Shown here one piece after another: positions 21,986-39,799 of a stretch of DNA of 64,000 nucleotides; position 1 is the stretch's first letter, and each line of letters opens with the position of its first letter. The notes under the pieces are model-generated. The model was not told where the DNA came from. It made no database searches and saw nothing but the letters and a program-made list of their open reading frames with translations. This stretch comes from Ziziphus jujuba (lineage: Eukaryota; Streptophyta; Magnoliopsida; Rosales; Rhamnaceae), in contig NC_083382.1 of NCBI RefSeq assembly GCF_031755915.1, positions 5,332,001-5,396,000 of the forward strand. Direction: 5' to 3'. A program made the translations under genes and the position numbers.

Positions 21986-22400
21986 AATGAAAGTATGAGC
22001 TTCAGAGAAGAGAATAGAGCTCTCAAAGTCAAACTACCTGACCTTAGCTCCCAAAATCAATGACCACCACCATGGGAATGAAAATCAAAAAGACAGTCAC
22101 AAAATTGGCTGGAGTCCATGCTCCAAGAACAATAGAACACAGCTAGGGTGGGGAAGAGAACAAGCATTGACTTTTAAAAAAAACAGTTGGAAACAAAAAA
22201 ATAAAATAAAATAAAATAAAAAAATCTTTTCATTTTTGACATGATAAAATGTTTAGAGTATTCATGAACTTCCAAAAATTTTAATTCAATAATACTCGAG
22301 TTGTCAAATTTATTGTATTTAGTTTTACTAATATCTAAAATTTTAATGAACAAATTGCCAACGTGCTGTCACAGGATTCATTTTATTATTATTATACTTT

Positions 22401-23308
22401 CTTTTACCTCTTCTTGAATTATTTTCTATACTGTAAAACCGATCATCTTGTTCTCCACATATGATTTTAAACTATTAACACTTTTACAAATTAATTATAA
22501 CCTATAAAAACTACATTGAATATTCAATTTTATAAAGTAATAAACTCGAAGAAATATTTTTTAAGAAAACAATTGCATTATTACAGTTTAAACTTTCAAA
22601 TCTATTAGTTTAAATTTAAAACGTCGCATCGGTATCTTTCAATTTTAAAATTTATGGCAATATGATCAAAATGGATTGGTAGCTCAAATTCCATCCTATC
22701 ACTACTTTAAAGTGCATTTACTCAATTTATAAAATTTTGTTGCAAAATCCTGTAAGTTTTAGAGCACTAAAATGCATTTCACTTATATATTTATATATTT
22801 TTTAATACCTCAATCTCAAAATCACAAAAAATTAATGTTAAATAGCATTCTGACATGAAAAAGAACAAATTCCCATCATGGCAATTTCCAATAGGGAATT
22901 TTTAAAGGGATCACAACAGAAAAATCGAAGGGTAAAAGTGAAATAAACCACAAGGTTGCAAGCTTTCAAGCCCACTCCAGCAAAGATGGATAGGACAAAA
23001 ACCCATGAGACCAAATTACAAGCAAGCCTAACTTTCCATTTCTCAAACAAAAAGTTTGTTTCCATGCAATCAATCTGTCAATTACAAGCAACTCCAAAAG
23101 CGCAATTCATGTCTTAATTTTAATAGATGAAAGAGAGGGGAGAGACACTGAGAGCCTGACTCCTGTTGAATCTAACATATCTGCTAACAACCAAATCAGC
23201 ATTATCTGAACTATGTTCAAGAAATTGAGGGAAAAAAATTACAAGGAAGCACACAAGTCTCACACATTAACCTATAGACAATGTCTATCACAAAGATGAA
23301 CACATGTA
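22401..23308. other. intergenic between the NLR array and the CDKA gene
   Basis: No gene is supported. The last 200-400 bases before 23309 should include the CDKA 3' UTR. The open frame at 22838-23065 (minus) has no recognisable domain and is treated as chance. Confidence 0.55.
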
Positions 23309-27542
<4,234 letters not shown>

Positions 27543-27947
27543 AGTGAGAGACCAGTTGAAACAGCGTCTTTCTGCTTAAGCGTTGAAATTGTTAATCTTA
27601 AAAGAAAACCAAAAAGCCTAATGGAAACGAGAACTAATTTCCATAGTCATCGGCGATAATGTGGTACAAGAAAGAGATAGAGAAGGTTGAAGAGTGAGAG
27701 GCATTTGCGGTAATTTTGGCGATGTTATATGGACATAATGGGTATTGTGCGTCTCGATCTGGAGGTCTAAGAAGGAAAGATAGAAAGATCGATCAGAAAC
27801 CAGGCTGGCGGCTGCTGCTTCTTCTGTTTGTCTGCTGCCTGGTGGTGTGTAGTCTGTCGTCCTACTACGAAGATGAGAAATGACTTTGAGTGTTCCATTC
27901 GATTTTTTTTTTTTTTGTTTTTTTTTTTTTTTTGGGGTGGGGGGATA

Positions 27948-27965
27948 TGGGCTGGGTTTTGGGCC
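27948..27965 (-). promoter_or_regulatory. paired site II motifs upstream of CDKA
   Basis: TGGGCT at 27948-27953 and TGGGCC at 27960-27965 lie about 410 bases upstream of the CDKA start codon. Paired TGGGCY site II elements are TCP-factor sites that are common in promoters of proliferation and ribosomal genes. Placement fits CDKA, but no binding evidence can be seen. Confidence 0.45.
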
Positions 27966-30900
27966 TCACTTGTAAATTAATTTGCATTTTGTTCTGAAAA
28001 TTCTATTCGCACTCCAATCATATTCCTATACACCCAAAGCGATCGAAACGCAAGATTTGAAAGCTACTATCCGTGATCCTGATCATTGATGGTCATAGTC
28101 ATCTAAAAGTTATTAGTCATGATTATCTGGAGTGTAATCATATACACAGTTTGGTACATAGATGGGTTGAAATTAGATTATTTTAAATTTAACCATATTT
28201 AATTGGATAAGATTTCAAATATTATATAATACATAACAATTTTAGTACTAGATTTAACCAAAGAGTAAAGATATGATATGGTAATTATTAAGTGGTCTAT
28301 ATGAGTAGGCATTATCATATTATCTTAATAAGACATCTATGCCACCCTTTGAGATGTGGTTGGTCAAATTGAACAATTCTCCAAACTAATTATATTTAAT
28401 TGGACAAGATTTTAAATAGCCTATCTAACCATTAAAAAAAAAAAAAAAAAAAGTTTGATCCAAGGCAGTCCAATTTTATTTATTCATTTTTTTTTTTCTG
28501 TTCCAATGTAGTCCAAGTTAAATCTTCTTTTACACAATAATTTATGTTAGATATGGATGAAAAACTAAATTTGATATGCAAATGACCAATTTACATAATC
28601 TAGGCATGTGTTTTAACACGGTATTGTTTAATATGATTAAAAATTCATTTCTCATTATTAGGAATCACTTTTCTTTTAAGAATTGATTTTTAAAAGAAGA
28701 TTTTATTAGTACTTCTAGTAACACAGAATGGATGATTTTTTAATAATAACTTACAAAAAAATGATTTCAAATTTTTTTTTTTTTCCTTTTCCAAACAATA
28801 AAGTGCTTTTTATCTTTTTTATAGTGATTTTAGGCATTTAGAAATTATTTCCAAACATTCTGAGGTGAAAATAAGCCAAGTTAATCCAATTGTAAGATTT
28901 TTAAGATCAGCTTACATAATTTTATGATAATCAAGTCTGACTCGAACTCAAATTTTAAAATTCTTTTATCAGTTTAGCTTGCCTCTGTTTGTTATAGATG
29001 AAAATATTTAATTTATTAAATTTGTTTTAATCACTAAATTATTACTACATTTCATTTTCTATAATTGTTTTTTTACAAAATTAAATGTAAAAATAATATT
29101 TATGCATTATAACCTTTCTATATATTTAAGTAAATAATAAATTTTTTTTCTATATATATATATATATATATAGATATATATAGAAAAAAAATGTAAATTT
29201 GAACTAATTACGAGCTCATCATAATCCATTGTTCAAGATAGGCTTATTTTGTAGATGAGTCAGAGTTTGAATGAACCGAATTGTACGAGTCAATCTTGAG
29301 GCATTCAAGCTTATTACAACGCTACAAATATTAATAATAATTTAGTGAACAACCTAATTTATTTTTTTATTATTGGCTATTTAAGTGTATAACAAATCAT
29401 ATATGTCAATGTTAATTTTAAATTTTTTTCTTTTGTTATTTTTTGTTTTTTAACTCTAAAAAACTAGTAAGGTCAAATAAATCGTTTTTATTTAAATCAA
29501 TTAAATTCTTAAATGGTGTTTAAATAGCATTGGATTTTTCTTTAAAAAATTAAAAATTATATGTATTTTCTTCTTTCTTCCATTTGGTTTTATATCACAT
29601 TAATATATGGTGCTATAAAGTTAGTTAAATAGCTCATTATATCAAATTGCTAATGCATATAGTAACAAATGAGGATAAAAAAAAAAAGAAAAAAAAGAAA
29701 ATCACATTTCACAGGTAGTAAAACAGATAGTTTAGATATTAATAGAGATAACATTTTTTTTGTTTTCCAAGCCAACATTTTATTTTAACTTTTTGTTTTT
29801 TTGTTTTTTTGTTTTTTTGTTTTTGTTTTTGGGAGTGATAGAGCTAACATAGTTGAGGGATCTCTAGAACCACTAGGTTTAATAATAACAAAAACATAAA
29901 AAATAAAAAAATAAAAATAAAAACAAAAAAAGAGAATTCGTATCAAACAACTCATGGTTGGCTGTAAAACTTGTTTTAAGTCGATATTCTCTCTATTTTT
30001 CATTTTTTTTTTTAAAAAGGTTTAAAAAGGTTTCCACTTGCAAACTCTTTAATTCTTTTATAGTTGTAAGAATTTCGATTTTCAATGATCAGATATATCT
30101 TTTTAATTTTAAGATGGAATAATTATAATTTGTTTGATATGCTTTAATTATTTTTGTCTTCAAATCAGATCAAATTGACGACCAATATTAATTCACTCTC
30201 ATATTTTTTTAAAAGTCAAACTACTCAGATTATATGCGGACGGTGCAAAAAGTGTCCAATACCACCTGGTCAAGAAAGAAGTTTGAACAGAGGGCACATG
30301 CTGCTAATGGTGTAGTTGAGCAGATTCAAATTCCGATCTCCATTTTTTCTTTAATATGGAATTCCGAATCACATAGTTAAAAGAACTTATTCAATATTTT
30401 CTTTTAAGTTAATTATAAAGGACAGTCATACAAATAATATTAAAAGCTTTTTTTTTTTTGGTAATAAATAATATAGAAAAATGGGAAACTATAAATTAAC
30501 AGAAATTTAATTTCTACAAAGTCTTATAATTACAAATTATGAAGTTTTGTAAGAAATAAAATCATATTTTAAGTGGTTTAACATTTGTTTAAAAAAGCTT
30601 TGATATGTTTTTTTTTTCTTTTTCCCATCAAGTATAATTAATTAGAATGGAGTAAAATAAAAAAGAAACTGAAATTAATAAATAAAAAAAATTCCTGATT
30701 ATTTCAAACCTGGCCAAATAGAATCAAGTAACAGGAGTCATTATTGTGGGGTTAACTTCTTAATATAATAAAAAAAAATGAAAAAGCAAAGCCACACTCA
30801 TTGAACAAAAATGAAACCGAACATATAAAAAGCACTTTACAAATGTTTTCTTTTTCCCCATTATAATAAACTTTTCGCTAACACTGAATCAATAAATAAA

Positions 30901-31081
30901 TAAATAAATCAAGCACACCCAAAAAAGCAAGGTTGCCGAATGATGATTTTTTGCCACATTACTAGGCTTTTCTTGACCATTTCATTTTTATTTTATTTTT
31001 TCCTTTGTGTAAATAATTTAAGCACTATTTATTTTGTGCCAAGGTACAACTTTTTCCATGCCAAAGAGCAACTTCTTCTCT
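27966..31081. other. AT-rich intergenic region
   Basis: No gene is supported over about 3.1 kb. Contents: a pair of imperfect direct repeats of about 30 bases (about 28188-28220 and 28386-28418, both with ATATTTAATTGGA.AAGATTT); a TA-rich palindrome at about 29140-29190 able to form a hairpin; and poly-A/T tracts at 29765-29830, 29880-29935 and 30440-30460. Short open frames here are homopolymer artefacts. Confidence 0.6.
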
Positions 31082-31091
31082 TATATAAATA
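31082..31091 (+). promoter_or_regulatory. TATA box of the first HIPP gene
   Basis: TATATAAATA lies 68 bases before the ATG at 31159, a normal spacing for a short plant 5' UTR. It is followed by a TC-rich leader. Confidence 0.6.
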
Positions 31092-31158
31092 CCCATTTCT
31101 CTTTTCTCTCTGTGTGTGTCTGTGTCTGTTCCTTGCTTTCTACTTGAAGAAGCGAAAA

Positions 31159-32547
31159 ATGGGAGCTCTTGATTATCTTATTAACAACCTTTGCACTGTC
31201 ACAAGCACAAAGAGCAAACGCAAAGCAATGCAGGTAATCAATCCTTAATTACAATTATATATACATAGTAAACCCTTTAAAAGATTTTTGTAAAAGAGAT
31301 TTTAAATCTTTCTCTGTTTTTTTTTTTTTTTTCTCTTACAAGCATGAAGTCTTCAAAATTTTCTCTGTTTCTGAAATTGTGTCTTTGCTTTGTTTTAATC
31401 TCAGACAGTTGAAATCAAGGTCAAAATGGACTGTGATGGCTGTGAAAGAAGAGTCAAGAATGCTGTTACATCCATGAAAGGTTTTTTTTTTTTTTTTTTT
31501 TTAATGGAGCTCTCTTTCTGTATCTAAGCAATTCTTTTGTCCTTCTGGCTTGTAGTTTGGTATCAGAGAAAGCAAAACCATGAAAGAGTTTTTCAGCATC
31601 TTAAGTAACCAAGAAAAAGCAAAAACCTTACTATAAAAAAAAAATAAAAAAAAATAAAAATCTTCTTTTGGGTTTGAAATTCCAACCTCTGAACCTCAAA
31701 AGCAAAACCAAAAGAGAATCTATTTAATTTTGTAACTCACTTTTTCAATTTTTTTATTTATTTTTAAATGATATTGCAATTGCCAACTCAATTAAAGATG
31801 ATTCAAGATCAGAAATAATAATAATGAATCTATAGCTACGAATAATGGCGCCAGTGTGTTTTGATTGATTTGTACATATATTATGGGCCAAAATTTGAAT
31901 TTAAGAAATAAACAATTAAATAAAAATTTACATACAAACTACATCTACGTAGTGTCATTACAAAACACATACACATACATATGATTTTTCTGTCTTCTAC
32001 TTTTAACTTTTGAAGGGGACAAAGAATCCTTCTTGAGTTGAAAGGTTTATCACCATGCCACTTTTATTTATACTTTCTTTTTCCCTTAATTTCTTTTTAT
32101 TTGATACCCTCTTTCCATATTGGAGAAAAATTAAATTTTCATTTGCTAGATCTAGTTTGTTTTGAAATAATAAATAATTATGATTAATTAGTAAAATATA
32201 TATAAGCGTTTTGATCTTATTATCATCATTACTATTTTTTTTTTTTTATAATAGGAGTAAAATCAGTGGAGGTGAACAGAAAACAAAGCCGGGTTACAGT
32301 GAGTGGATATGTTGAACCAAACAAGGTGTTGAAGAGAGTAAAAAGTACTGGGAAGAGAGCTGAATTTTGGCCATACATTCCTCAACATCTAGTTTACTAC
32401 CCTTACGCCTCCGGAGCCTATGACAAAAGGGCACCGGCCGGCTATGTCCGAAATGTCGTGCAAGCTTTTCCGGCTTCTACTGCACAGGAGGACAACATAG
32501 TCTCCCTTTTCAGCGATGATAATGTCAATGCATGTTCTATAATGTGA
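31159..32547 (+). CDS. heavy metal-associated isoprenylated plant protein (HIPP), single HMA
   Basis: HIPPs are small plant-specific proteins thought to bind metals through an HMA fold and to sit on membranes through a prenylated C-terminus. Three exons: 31159-31233, 31405-31480, 32255-32547, giving 147 residues. The N-terminus MGALDYL is typical of the HIPP20-27-like clade. The metal-binding MDCDGC (Cys 35 and 38) lies in the first HMA strand/loop. The motif SVEVNRKQSRVTVSGYVEP and the conserved KRAEFWPYIPQHLVYYP segment complete the domain. The protein ends in CSIM, a CaaX box for farnesylation. All parts look intact. The exon split inside the HMA domain after MKG is shared with the third HIPP gene in this window. 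Confidence 0.95.
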
Positions 32548-35500
32548 GAAAAGTTGCTTAGTTTTTCCATACATGAATACTGACCCTCAAGTTGTCGTTC
32601 TTCTAGGCAAGAACTACTTCGTCCTAAGTGCATGTCATTGTCTCAAATGAAAGTGTAATTGATAAGTAAAATGAGCATATATTAATGGAAGGTTAAAGCT
32701 GTTTTTGAGTTTTACATATAGAATTTTGCCACGTACATGTGACAATTTTGAGACTCAATTTTTATTTCATAAATCACCCAAAGATCAAAAAACAAAAATT
32801 CTATTTCATAAATCCTTAATTAGACTTCCAATCTAACATTATGAAAGTGATAAAAGAAACATACATTATAATAATTGTTAGCCAAAAAAAAAAAGTAATG
32901 AAATTATAATAATTTAGGCACAAACTTGTTTTTCAACTTTTTCAGTTCCATTAGATGTGATAATGATATTATAAGCTATTGGTCTATACATTAAATTTAT
33001 TAATTCGTTAAATCTCATCGTACTATGATATATGCCAATTGTATTAAAAAGTTGATAAACAAATTGGTAAAATACTCTATGATAAGCTTGGAGGGCTAAT
33101 TTGACTATTGGCCTTCATAAAATGGGACACATATTAGTTGGGTTTTAACAATTTGGAAGGAGTGGTTAACATTGAATTAATCAGTGAGAAAATATTCAAA
33201 TTGGGAGACATGATTTATAAAGTTTGTTGGAGTGAAGAATATGATTCTTGTTTCCCACCACAAAATCGGAAAAAAGGCAAAATTTTAATTTTACTGTTAC
33301 TTACCAACTTGATGGGATTGATGCTGCTGTACATAAGGCACAAAATTATTAACAATGCCCAACTAGCTCGTAAAATATATTTTTACATTGCCAACAGCAA
33401 ATTTATTATTATCGCTTTGATTTTAGTAAAGGTGTAAATTGTCAATAAAGGAGTGGTAAATTCAAATTAAGCCGGATTGAGATACTTTTGCCGAGTAAGT
33501 TAAGTTGGAATCACTAACAATCACATAATTAAATATTCCATTCCATGAAAAAAAAAAAAAACAAAAAAAACAAAACAAAACAAAACAAGGGATCGACCAT
33601 TAATTTACAATTTGCTCTGAATTTATCGAATTGGAGATTTTGGCTATCATTCTTGTGAATTTACAGCTATTATTTTTTTTGGATATTTGATTACAATCTG
33701 AGTTCAAATATCAATTTTGTCAAGTGAAATCAACTTAATTGATATACTATTTATATGCACATTTAAAAAGTATTAAAATGGGAGAAAATTGTTGTAAATA
33801 ATTAACAAAAAAAAAAATCAAATATCAAAATTCTTTAACAGCTAATTATGATTTGTAATGATGTGGGATTGAATCGTTAAAACCATATTAGCCCAAAATA
33901 AATAAAAAAACAGTGAAAATGAAGAGTCTAAATTAGAATTTTTTGAAAACTAAAATAAAAAGAAACTAAAGATTTTAAATTGTATTTATTCTAAATTATA
34001 TTTCGCGGTTGATCTCTATAAACCTTTCTCATTTTCTGCAATATTTCTATCTTCATAATGTGCCAAATTTCAATCCTCAAGTTAGGGAAAATTTTCATAA
34101 AAAAAAGTTTGGGAAATTATATATTTCATGAAGCTAGCATATTGACAAAATCTGTTGAAAACTTGAAATAAATACCAAAAACAACAATGCTCAAACAAAA
34201 TTCTTGAAGTCATATTCAAATAATTAGCTAGTAATATATAATGCTTTTTGCCTACCCTAAAAATTAAATACAAAATTAATACGTAGTTTTCCAATTTTCA
34301 ACGACACATATCCCTAGGTTTTAGGCTTTAAGATTCATGTAGAGTGACGTCGTTGCAATATTATATATACCATGATTTTTTGGGTATTTCATTTGAAACG
34401 CAGATATGTAAATGCGATCTTATCGTTAATCCTTTTTATTACTTTTCATTACAACTTTCTTTCTTTTTCTGTTTTTTTATTTCCAGATGAATAATAACTT
34501 TCTTATCTTGACCTAAATTTTTAATTCCTATGGATGATTTTTTATACTATAAGGATGTTATCTTATCCTAAGTCATTTCGTTACTTTTTATTATAAAGTT
34601 TTTGATTATTATCTCGAACTGAATTTCTAATATATGAAGAAAAAATAAAAATATGTAAATCAGAAATTTATACTAATACTACATAATCAATGCTTCATAC
34701 ACGAATAAAAGAAAAGAATCAGGATTCCCTTTTATACAGATAGAGTTGGGATTCTCTTCAAATTAACGCTTTCATGTTTACTCATACTAGAACATATGCA
34801 AATTTTTTTTTTCTTTTTTATTTAATCTGCTTTATTTTTAATTTTTTTTAAAAAAAATTAATTAATTATTGGTGCATTTTGGCTGAACTTTGCCGCATGT
34901 CGCCGCTACTAATAATAATATGATAATGATAATGGAAGCATCAATATATATATTTTAATTAACTTTATGCCAAAAGAGGTAGAATGATTATGGTAAGCAC
35001 CATATTTGTTTGTTTAGAATAACTCCTTGCCTATAATAAAATAAAGAAGAAGCTTCTCTTATAGAGAGGAAGAGAGCAGTAATATCCTTTTTCCATATAG
35101 TTTAACCAATAATAATGAACCCACTAATGCAAACTTTTATAATTTTTTTTTCCAAAAGCATAATCATAATCATTTAAATAATATATATTGTACAATCTTG
35201 GATATCTAATGGACAAAGTAATGTCTGACTTTTTGGGTCACTACCAATTTAATGGGAGAAAAATATACCAGTTAAAAACCACCGTCCGATCACTCATGGA
35301 AGGGTTATCTCCTTTGAATATGAAACCGAATTACTAGATATTCTCTCTTTGATTTTGACCATAAGTCAATAAGACTAATGACTAAAATTATAAATTAATG
35401 CTTTCGTTTAATTACTATGTAAAATTCTGCATCCTTTGGCTAGAGTAAAGTTTTATAATTTAAAGAAATATAAAATTCCATGATTAAAAGAACTATTAGT

Positions 35501-36865
35501 TACAAGAACTATAACATAAGCTTAGACTAAAAACTGATCATGATCAACCAAAAAAATAAATAATAATAATGATAAATATAGAAAGAAAGAAGAAGATTAA
35601 AGCTAAAAACTGATCAAGATCAAGAAAAGAAAAAGACAAAGGAACTATGTGGTTAACATTAATTTGTCACCACGATGATGATCAATAGATTTTATTTAAA
35701 GCTAACACCTATAAAATATAATCATAACATCTCCCAATTAAATCATGATATTAGATGTTGAATTCATTAATCCATTAGTAATGAATATCACTAACAATGA
35801 TATATATATATTGAATGAAAATGAATTTTTCAATTAAATTCATCGATCTATAAACTATTTAAATCAGCAGCATATCAGAGATGTAAAAAAGCTTTGTGGC
35901 CCTCTCCCCAACTACAGTTTGAGTAGTATATTGAAGTGAACCAGGAACTAAAATAACCCATAAGGTGATGGAACACCAAAATCTTTATAATTTATGAGAT
36001 AAATTAATTCAAATTTGGAATTATGAAGAGCAAGCACCTCCCAGATCCCAATGAAATATATTTATTTTGAGCAATAACTTTTCTTTTTGCCCATTTCCCG
36101 AGTGTGTGCCTTCTTTTTTGCCTTCTATTCTTTTGGCCCCAAGAAAAGCGAAATACACTTCTCACACAGCTAATTAGGCGGTGATTCAAAGGGTGTCAAA
36201 TTAAAATATCTGGTGGGGAAGGCAGAAAGAAAGCTTTGCCTTCTTTTTTGTATTCTATTATTATGTCAAAGCATTAAACTTTGTTACATACAGCTAATAT
36301 ATATGCTCAGAGCTTCAATTAATTAACTTTTACAACCATGTATGAACCCACATAAAGACCCAGTCACTTTACCATATTTGCAATCATTTTCACTTTATGC
36401 ATCTCTATGGCAATTTATTAACAGGTGATACCTTCTACTTCATTACACAAGAAAGAAATTATATAATATATATTTATATAGATATGGGCTCACACACCAA
36501 ACACAGCTTGACCCACCACCCGAATTCAAGCAGGAAAGATGTTTGCAAGCCTCTTTTGGCCACTCTGTCACCTAGTTACAAGCTTAAAAACAAAAACAAA
36601 AACAAAAATTTGAAAGTCATTTCAAATTGGTTAATAAAAATTAGACTCTTTTGACACAACCCAGATGACACTGTTAATTACTTTTACCTTTTTGGTGAAT
36701 ACTGTTAATAACATTTAAGTTCTGCATTTTATCAACTAAAAAAAAATCCCCATCCTCCAATTTCAGACATGTTTGAAAAAATGGATATCATAAACTCTTA
36801 TTGATTTTAGAACATAATTTTTGACAACCATTTTCATCACTACTTACAAAGGTAAAAGCTAGCTT
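32548..36865. other. AT-rich intergenic region
   Basis: No gene is supported in 4.3 kb. Poly-A and (AAAAC)n tracts lie at about 33547-33587, with other low-complexity A/T blocks. Open frames at 33138-33437, 34082-34294, 36004-36189 and 36397-36654 have AT-driven composition, no domain resemblance and no splice context. Confidence 0.6.
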
Positions 36866-38367
36866 TCACATAATGGAACATGAAAAAGGGTTATCATCAC
36901 TAAAAGTTTGATTAGGGTAAATATGTTGAGCAGAGTATTGGGGAGGATAATTGAAAATAATTCCCTCTTCTTCTTGGAATTTCTTATTCACTTTTTTCTG
37001 TTGATTGCCCTGTTCCTTCAAAACCTCAGCATGCTTCCCTAGTCTCTTTTTAATGTATTCAACCAGCTTTTGTGAATCAACCACTCCTCTCACTCTCACA
37101 ATTGACTTCTCCATATCCGCTTCTACAGATAAAACCCCTGAAATAGCAAAAAATATCCAGGAAACTAAAGGAGAAATAATCAATACCTTGTACTCCCATA
37201 AAAGTAAATATTGAATTCAATTTCTTTCTTTTTTTTTTTTCTGGTAATAATATTGAATTCAATCTCAGTAAAACAAAAAGGGAAAAGATAAAAAGATTTG
37301 TTTATATTTAATGGATGGACCTTTCAGTGTAACAGAGGATTGACATATTGAAAAGGGCAACAAAGTAAACAGAAAAATTCAAAAAAGATAAAAAGAAACA
37401 ATAACAAATAAATAAATATCTATGGCCCAAAATCAAAAAGATATTTACCAGCCATTCTCTCCAAACCTTTCTTAATATCGTTTGCACAGCCTTCACAATG
37501 AATGTATGTCTTCAGCACCACCAGCTTCACTTGTGGCTGAATTCACAAGAAATTTACTTATCTTATTTATTGATTTATTAATTAATTTATTTATTTTTAC
37601 ATATATATGCACACAACAATATACAATGGACGTCCATATCCATATTATTGAAGACATCTAGCAACAAATAAACTTTAATAGGCGTCAATGTTATATATAT
37701 GTTTAGATCCTCACCATAATGTAGGCGTTAACATCTATCGTAGAAATATTACTTGTATACATAATATGTACATACACACACATCACAGACCTCTTTCTTT
37801 TCCTCTGCTTTGTTTTCATTCTTCTTCTCATCAGGCTTTGGTAGTGGACATATAAGTTCAGCATTTCTACTATATTTGTGCCTAATTCTCTCCAAAACCT
37901 TCAATGGATCAGCATTTTTACCCTTTACAGTCACTTTATTATTGGCGCTATCAACCACAACTTCTTCAACACCTAAGCAATCAAATTATAAATATGTATA
38001 TGCACAATAATTTTAATTTAATGTCAAATTCCAATGGTAAAATGTAAATTTGCAGTGTCTCTAAAACAAAGGGATATAAAAACTTTTACCATCAAAACCA
38101 CTCAAGCATTTAGAAACCTTTTTTTGGCATCCTTCGCAGTGCATAAATACTTTCAACACAATGTCTTTACCAGATTTCTTATTTGCATTTTCCTCTTCAT
38201 TACTTGGATTCTGCTCTGAACAATTCTTCTTCTGACCCTGAACAAATAATAATTAGTTAATTATTATTATTATTTACAATAACATAGAAAAATTAAGGAT
38301 TAATATTTTTAGCTAATAACAGCTGTTAATTTGAATAAAAGAAAGAAATTCTTCGTACCTTTCCCAT
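36866..38367 (-). CDS. HIPP with two HMA domains
   Basis: A putative metal-binding, membrane-associated protein. Five exons, in transcript order: 38367-38359 (only MGK), 38237-38090, 37972-37791, 37536-37449, 37137-36866, giving 699 nt and 232 residues. The first HMA domain has MHCEGC with Cys 37 and 40 and the strand VDSANNKVTVKG. A charged Lys/Glu linker follows (about 96-113). The second HMA has YIHCEGC with Cys 127 and 130 and MEKSIVRVRGVVD. The C-terminal tail is polar and ends CSIM, a farnesylation-type CaaX box. Two HMA domains plus CaaX place it in the HIPP3/5/6/7-like group. It is divergent from its two neighbours, so recent tandem duplication is unlikely. Confidence 0.93.
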
Positions 38368-38463
38368 GATATTCTCTTCTGAGGTTGGTAAAGCTGGTGA
38401 GAAAGCAACTTTTAAGAGGTAAAAGGATTAGTTTATGAGTGAGACATAAATAAGATAGTATAA

Positions 38464-38471
38464 TATTTATA
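38464..38471 (-). promoter_or_regulatory. TATA box of the two-HMA HIPP gene
   Basis: The minus strand reads TATAAATA, ending about 97 bases before the ATG at 38367. Confidence 0.5.
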
Positions 38472-39636
38472 GTGTTGAATGAATGAATGAATTTAATGTG
38501 CAACAATGAATCTGGCTGGAAACCAAGCGTGAAAAAAATAAAACTAGTTTGCAATGCACAATAAATTTTGTTATATGTTGCATGACAATTCAGTTTCGCT
38601 CTTACCAAACAGAGATATTACCATAACATAATTGTTTTGACGCAGAAGAATTGTTCTTTTTATAAAGGAAAATTGTTATAATCACACATTATGATACTTT
38701 CTCTTCTTGTTTGATTTTTATTTGTAGGCTTCCAGTTGTGAAAACTTAGTAATGTGTGTGATCTCGGTTAAAATGATTCTATATAAAGACCATAGGTTTC
38801 TTTCTGTCACCAATTAAAATCACAATTTTTGGTGCATTTTTTCTTTAATTGTTTGGACAGAACATATTTGGTGCATTAATTAATTTGATTCATAAAAGTT
38901 GTATCTATTAAAAAAAATTGAATATTGGTCTGTTATACCACTATTCAAATATAATCGTTGTGCTTGGAACTACTCCTAACACTAATATGAGCTCGTCCAT
39001 TGTGGAACAGAATTCGAATTTTCCATCTTTAATATAAAAAAAAATTAATCTGAGTTCGAACTTCCCACCAACATCTCATAATGATCCTTGATGTCAGTGA
39101 ACCCTAGAAAATTATGTAAAATAAATTAAAAGTATTAGAGAAGGTTAAGAAAGCGCGAAGAGTCTTCAATTGGCTATGAATTGGTATTTTGGGCATACAT
39201 CATTTTTCCATGTTTATGGCCCAGTAGGATCAAATGGTTGAAGCCCAAGATCCGCCCAAACTCATTAGACTGGTTTACATTTTTCAGTGATTATTATTTT
39301 GCGTTTTTGTTCACACCTCCTTAATTTTCTTTATAATGATTATAATAAATATGTTTTCTGATCCAACTAGCTTGTTATAAATGCCTAAAGAACAAATTCA
39401 ACAAATTGTCAAAGTAAATTTTGTCCAATTGCAAATTAAATTTTTTATTATTATTATGTTTGGAAAAATATGCATAATGGCTGTTTGGGATGGTAAATGG
39501 AAACAGTCCCCCATATTTGATCAAAACAAAGGTGCTGTATCACAAGACAAAGATGCTGTATCACACGAGAATATGGTGTACCATCCTGCAAAAAAAATGT
39601 CATGTAACTGAGATGGTCAAATCACAGCTTTCAAAA

Positions 39637-39639
<3 letters not shown>

Positions 39640-39671
<32 letters not shown>
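39640..39671. repeat. (CT)n microsatellite
   Basis: A pure CT dinucleotide run about 130 bases upstream of the third HIPP start codon. CT/GA runs of this kind are frequent in plant core promoters and 5' UTRs. Confidence 0.9.
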
Positions 39672-39676
<5 letters not shown>

Positions 39677-39799
39677 GCTACCTTCACAAGTAAAGTAATT
39701 TTCTTTAAAAAGGAAACAAAAACACAATTGAGGAAGCAAAAAGAAGTGAAGAAAACAGTGAAAGCACTTTGAGCAGCACAAAAACACCACTGTTAGGAG

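Larger units (their letters stand above)
13556..22400. repeat. tandem duplication unit B (NLR copy 2)
   Basis: This is the right unit of the direct tandem duplication, collinear with unit A. Specific to this unit are the solo LTR at 13761-14099 and a block of about 630 bases at 21325-21960. That block carries a formyltransferase gene-end fragment and a decayed extra copy of the NLR upstream sequence. Homology to unit A fades near 22400. Confidence 0.85.
38368..39799. other. divergent intergenic region between two HIPP genes
   Basis: The two flanking genes are read outward, so this stretch should hold both promoters. On the minus side a TATA-like TATAAATA lies at 38464-38471. On the plus side a (CT)n run lies at 39640-39671. 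Site II-like GGCCCA/AGCCCA motifs occur near 39219 and 39243. No coding gene is seen. Confidence 0.55.

Noticed and set aside
28010..28150. Possible inverted repeat around CACTCCAATCATAT and GGAGTGTAATCATAT
   Set aside because: The arms do not pair in a consistent orientation beyond a few bases.
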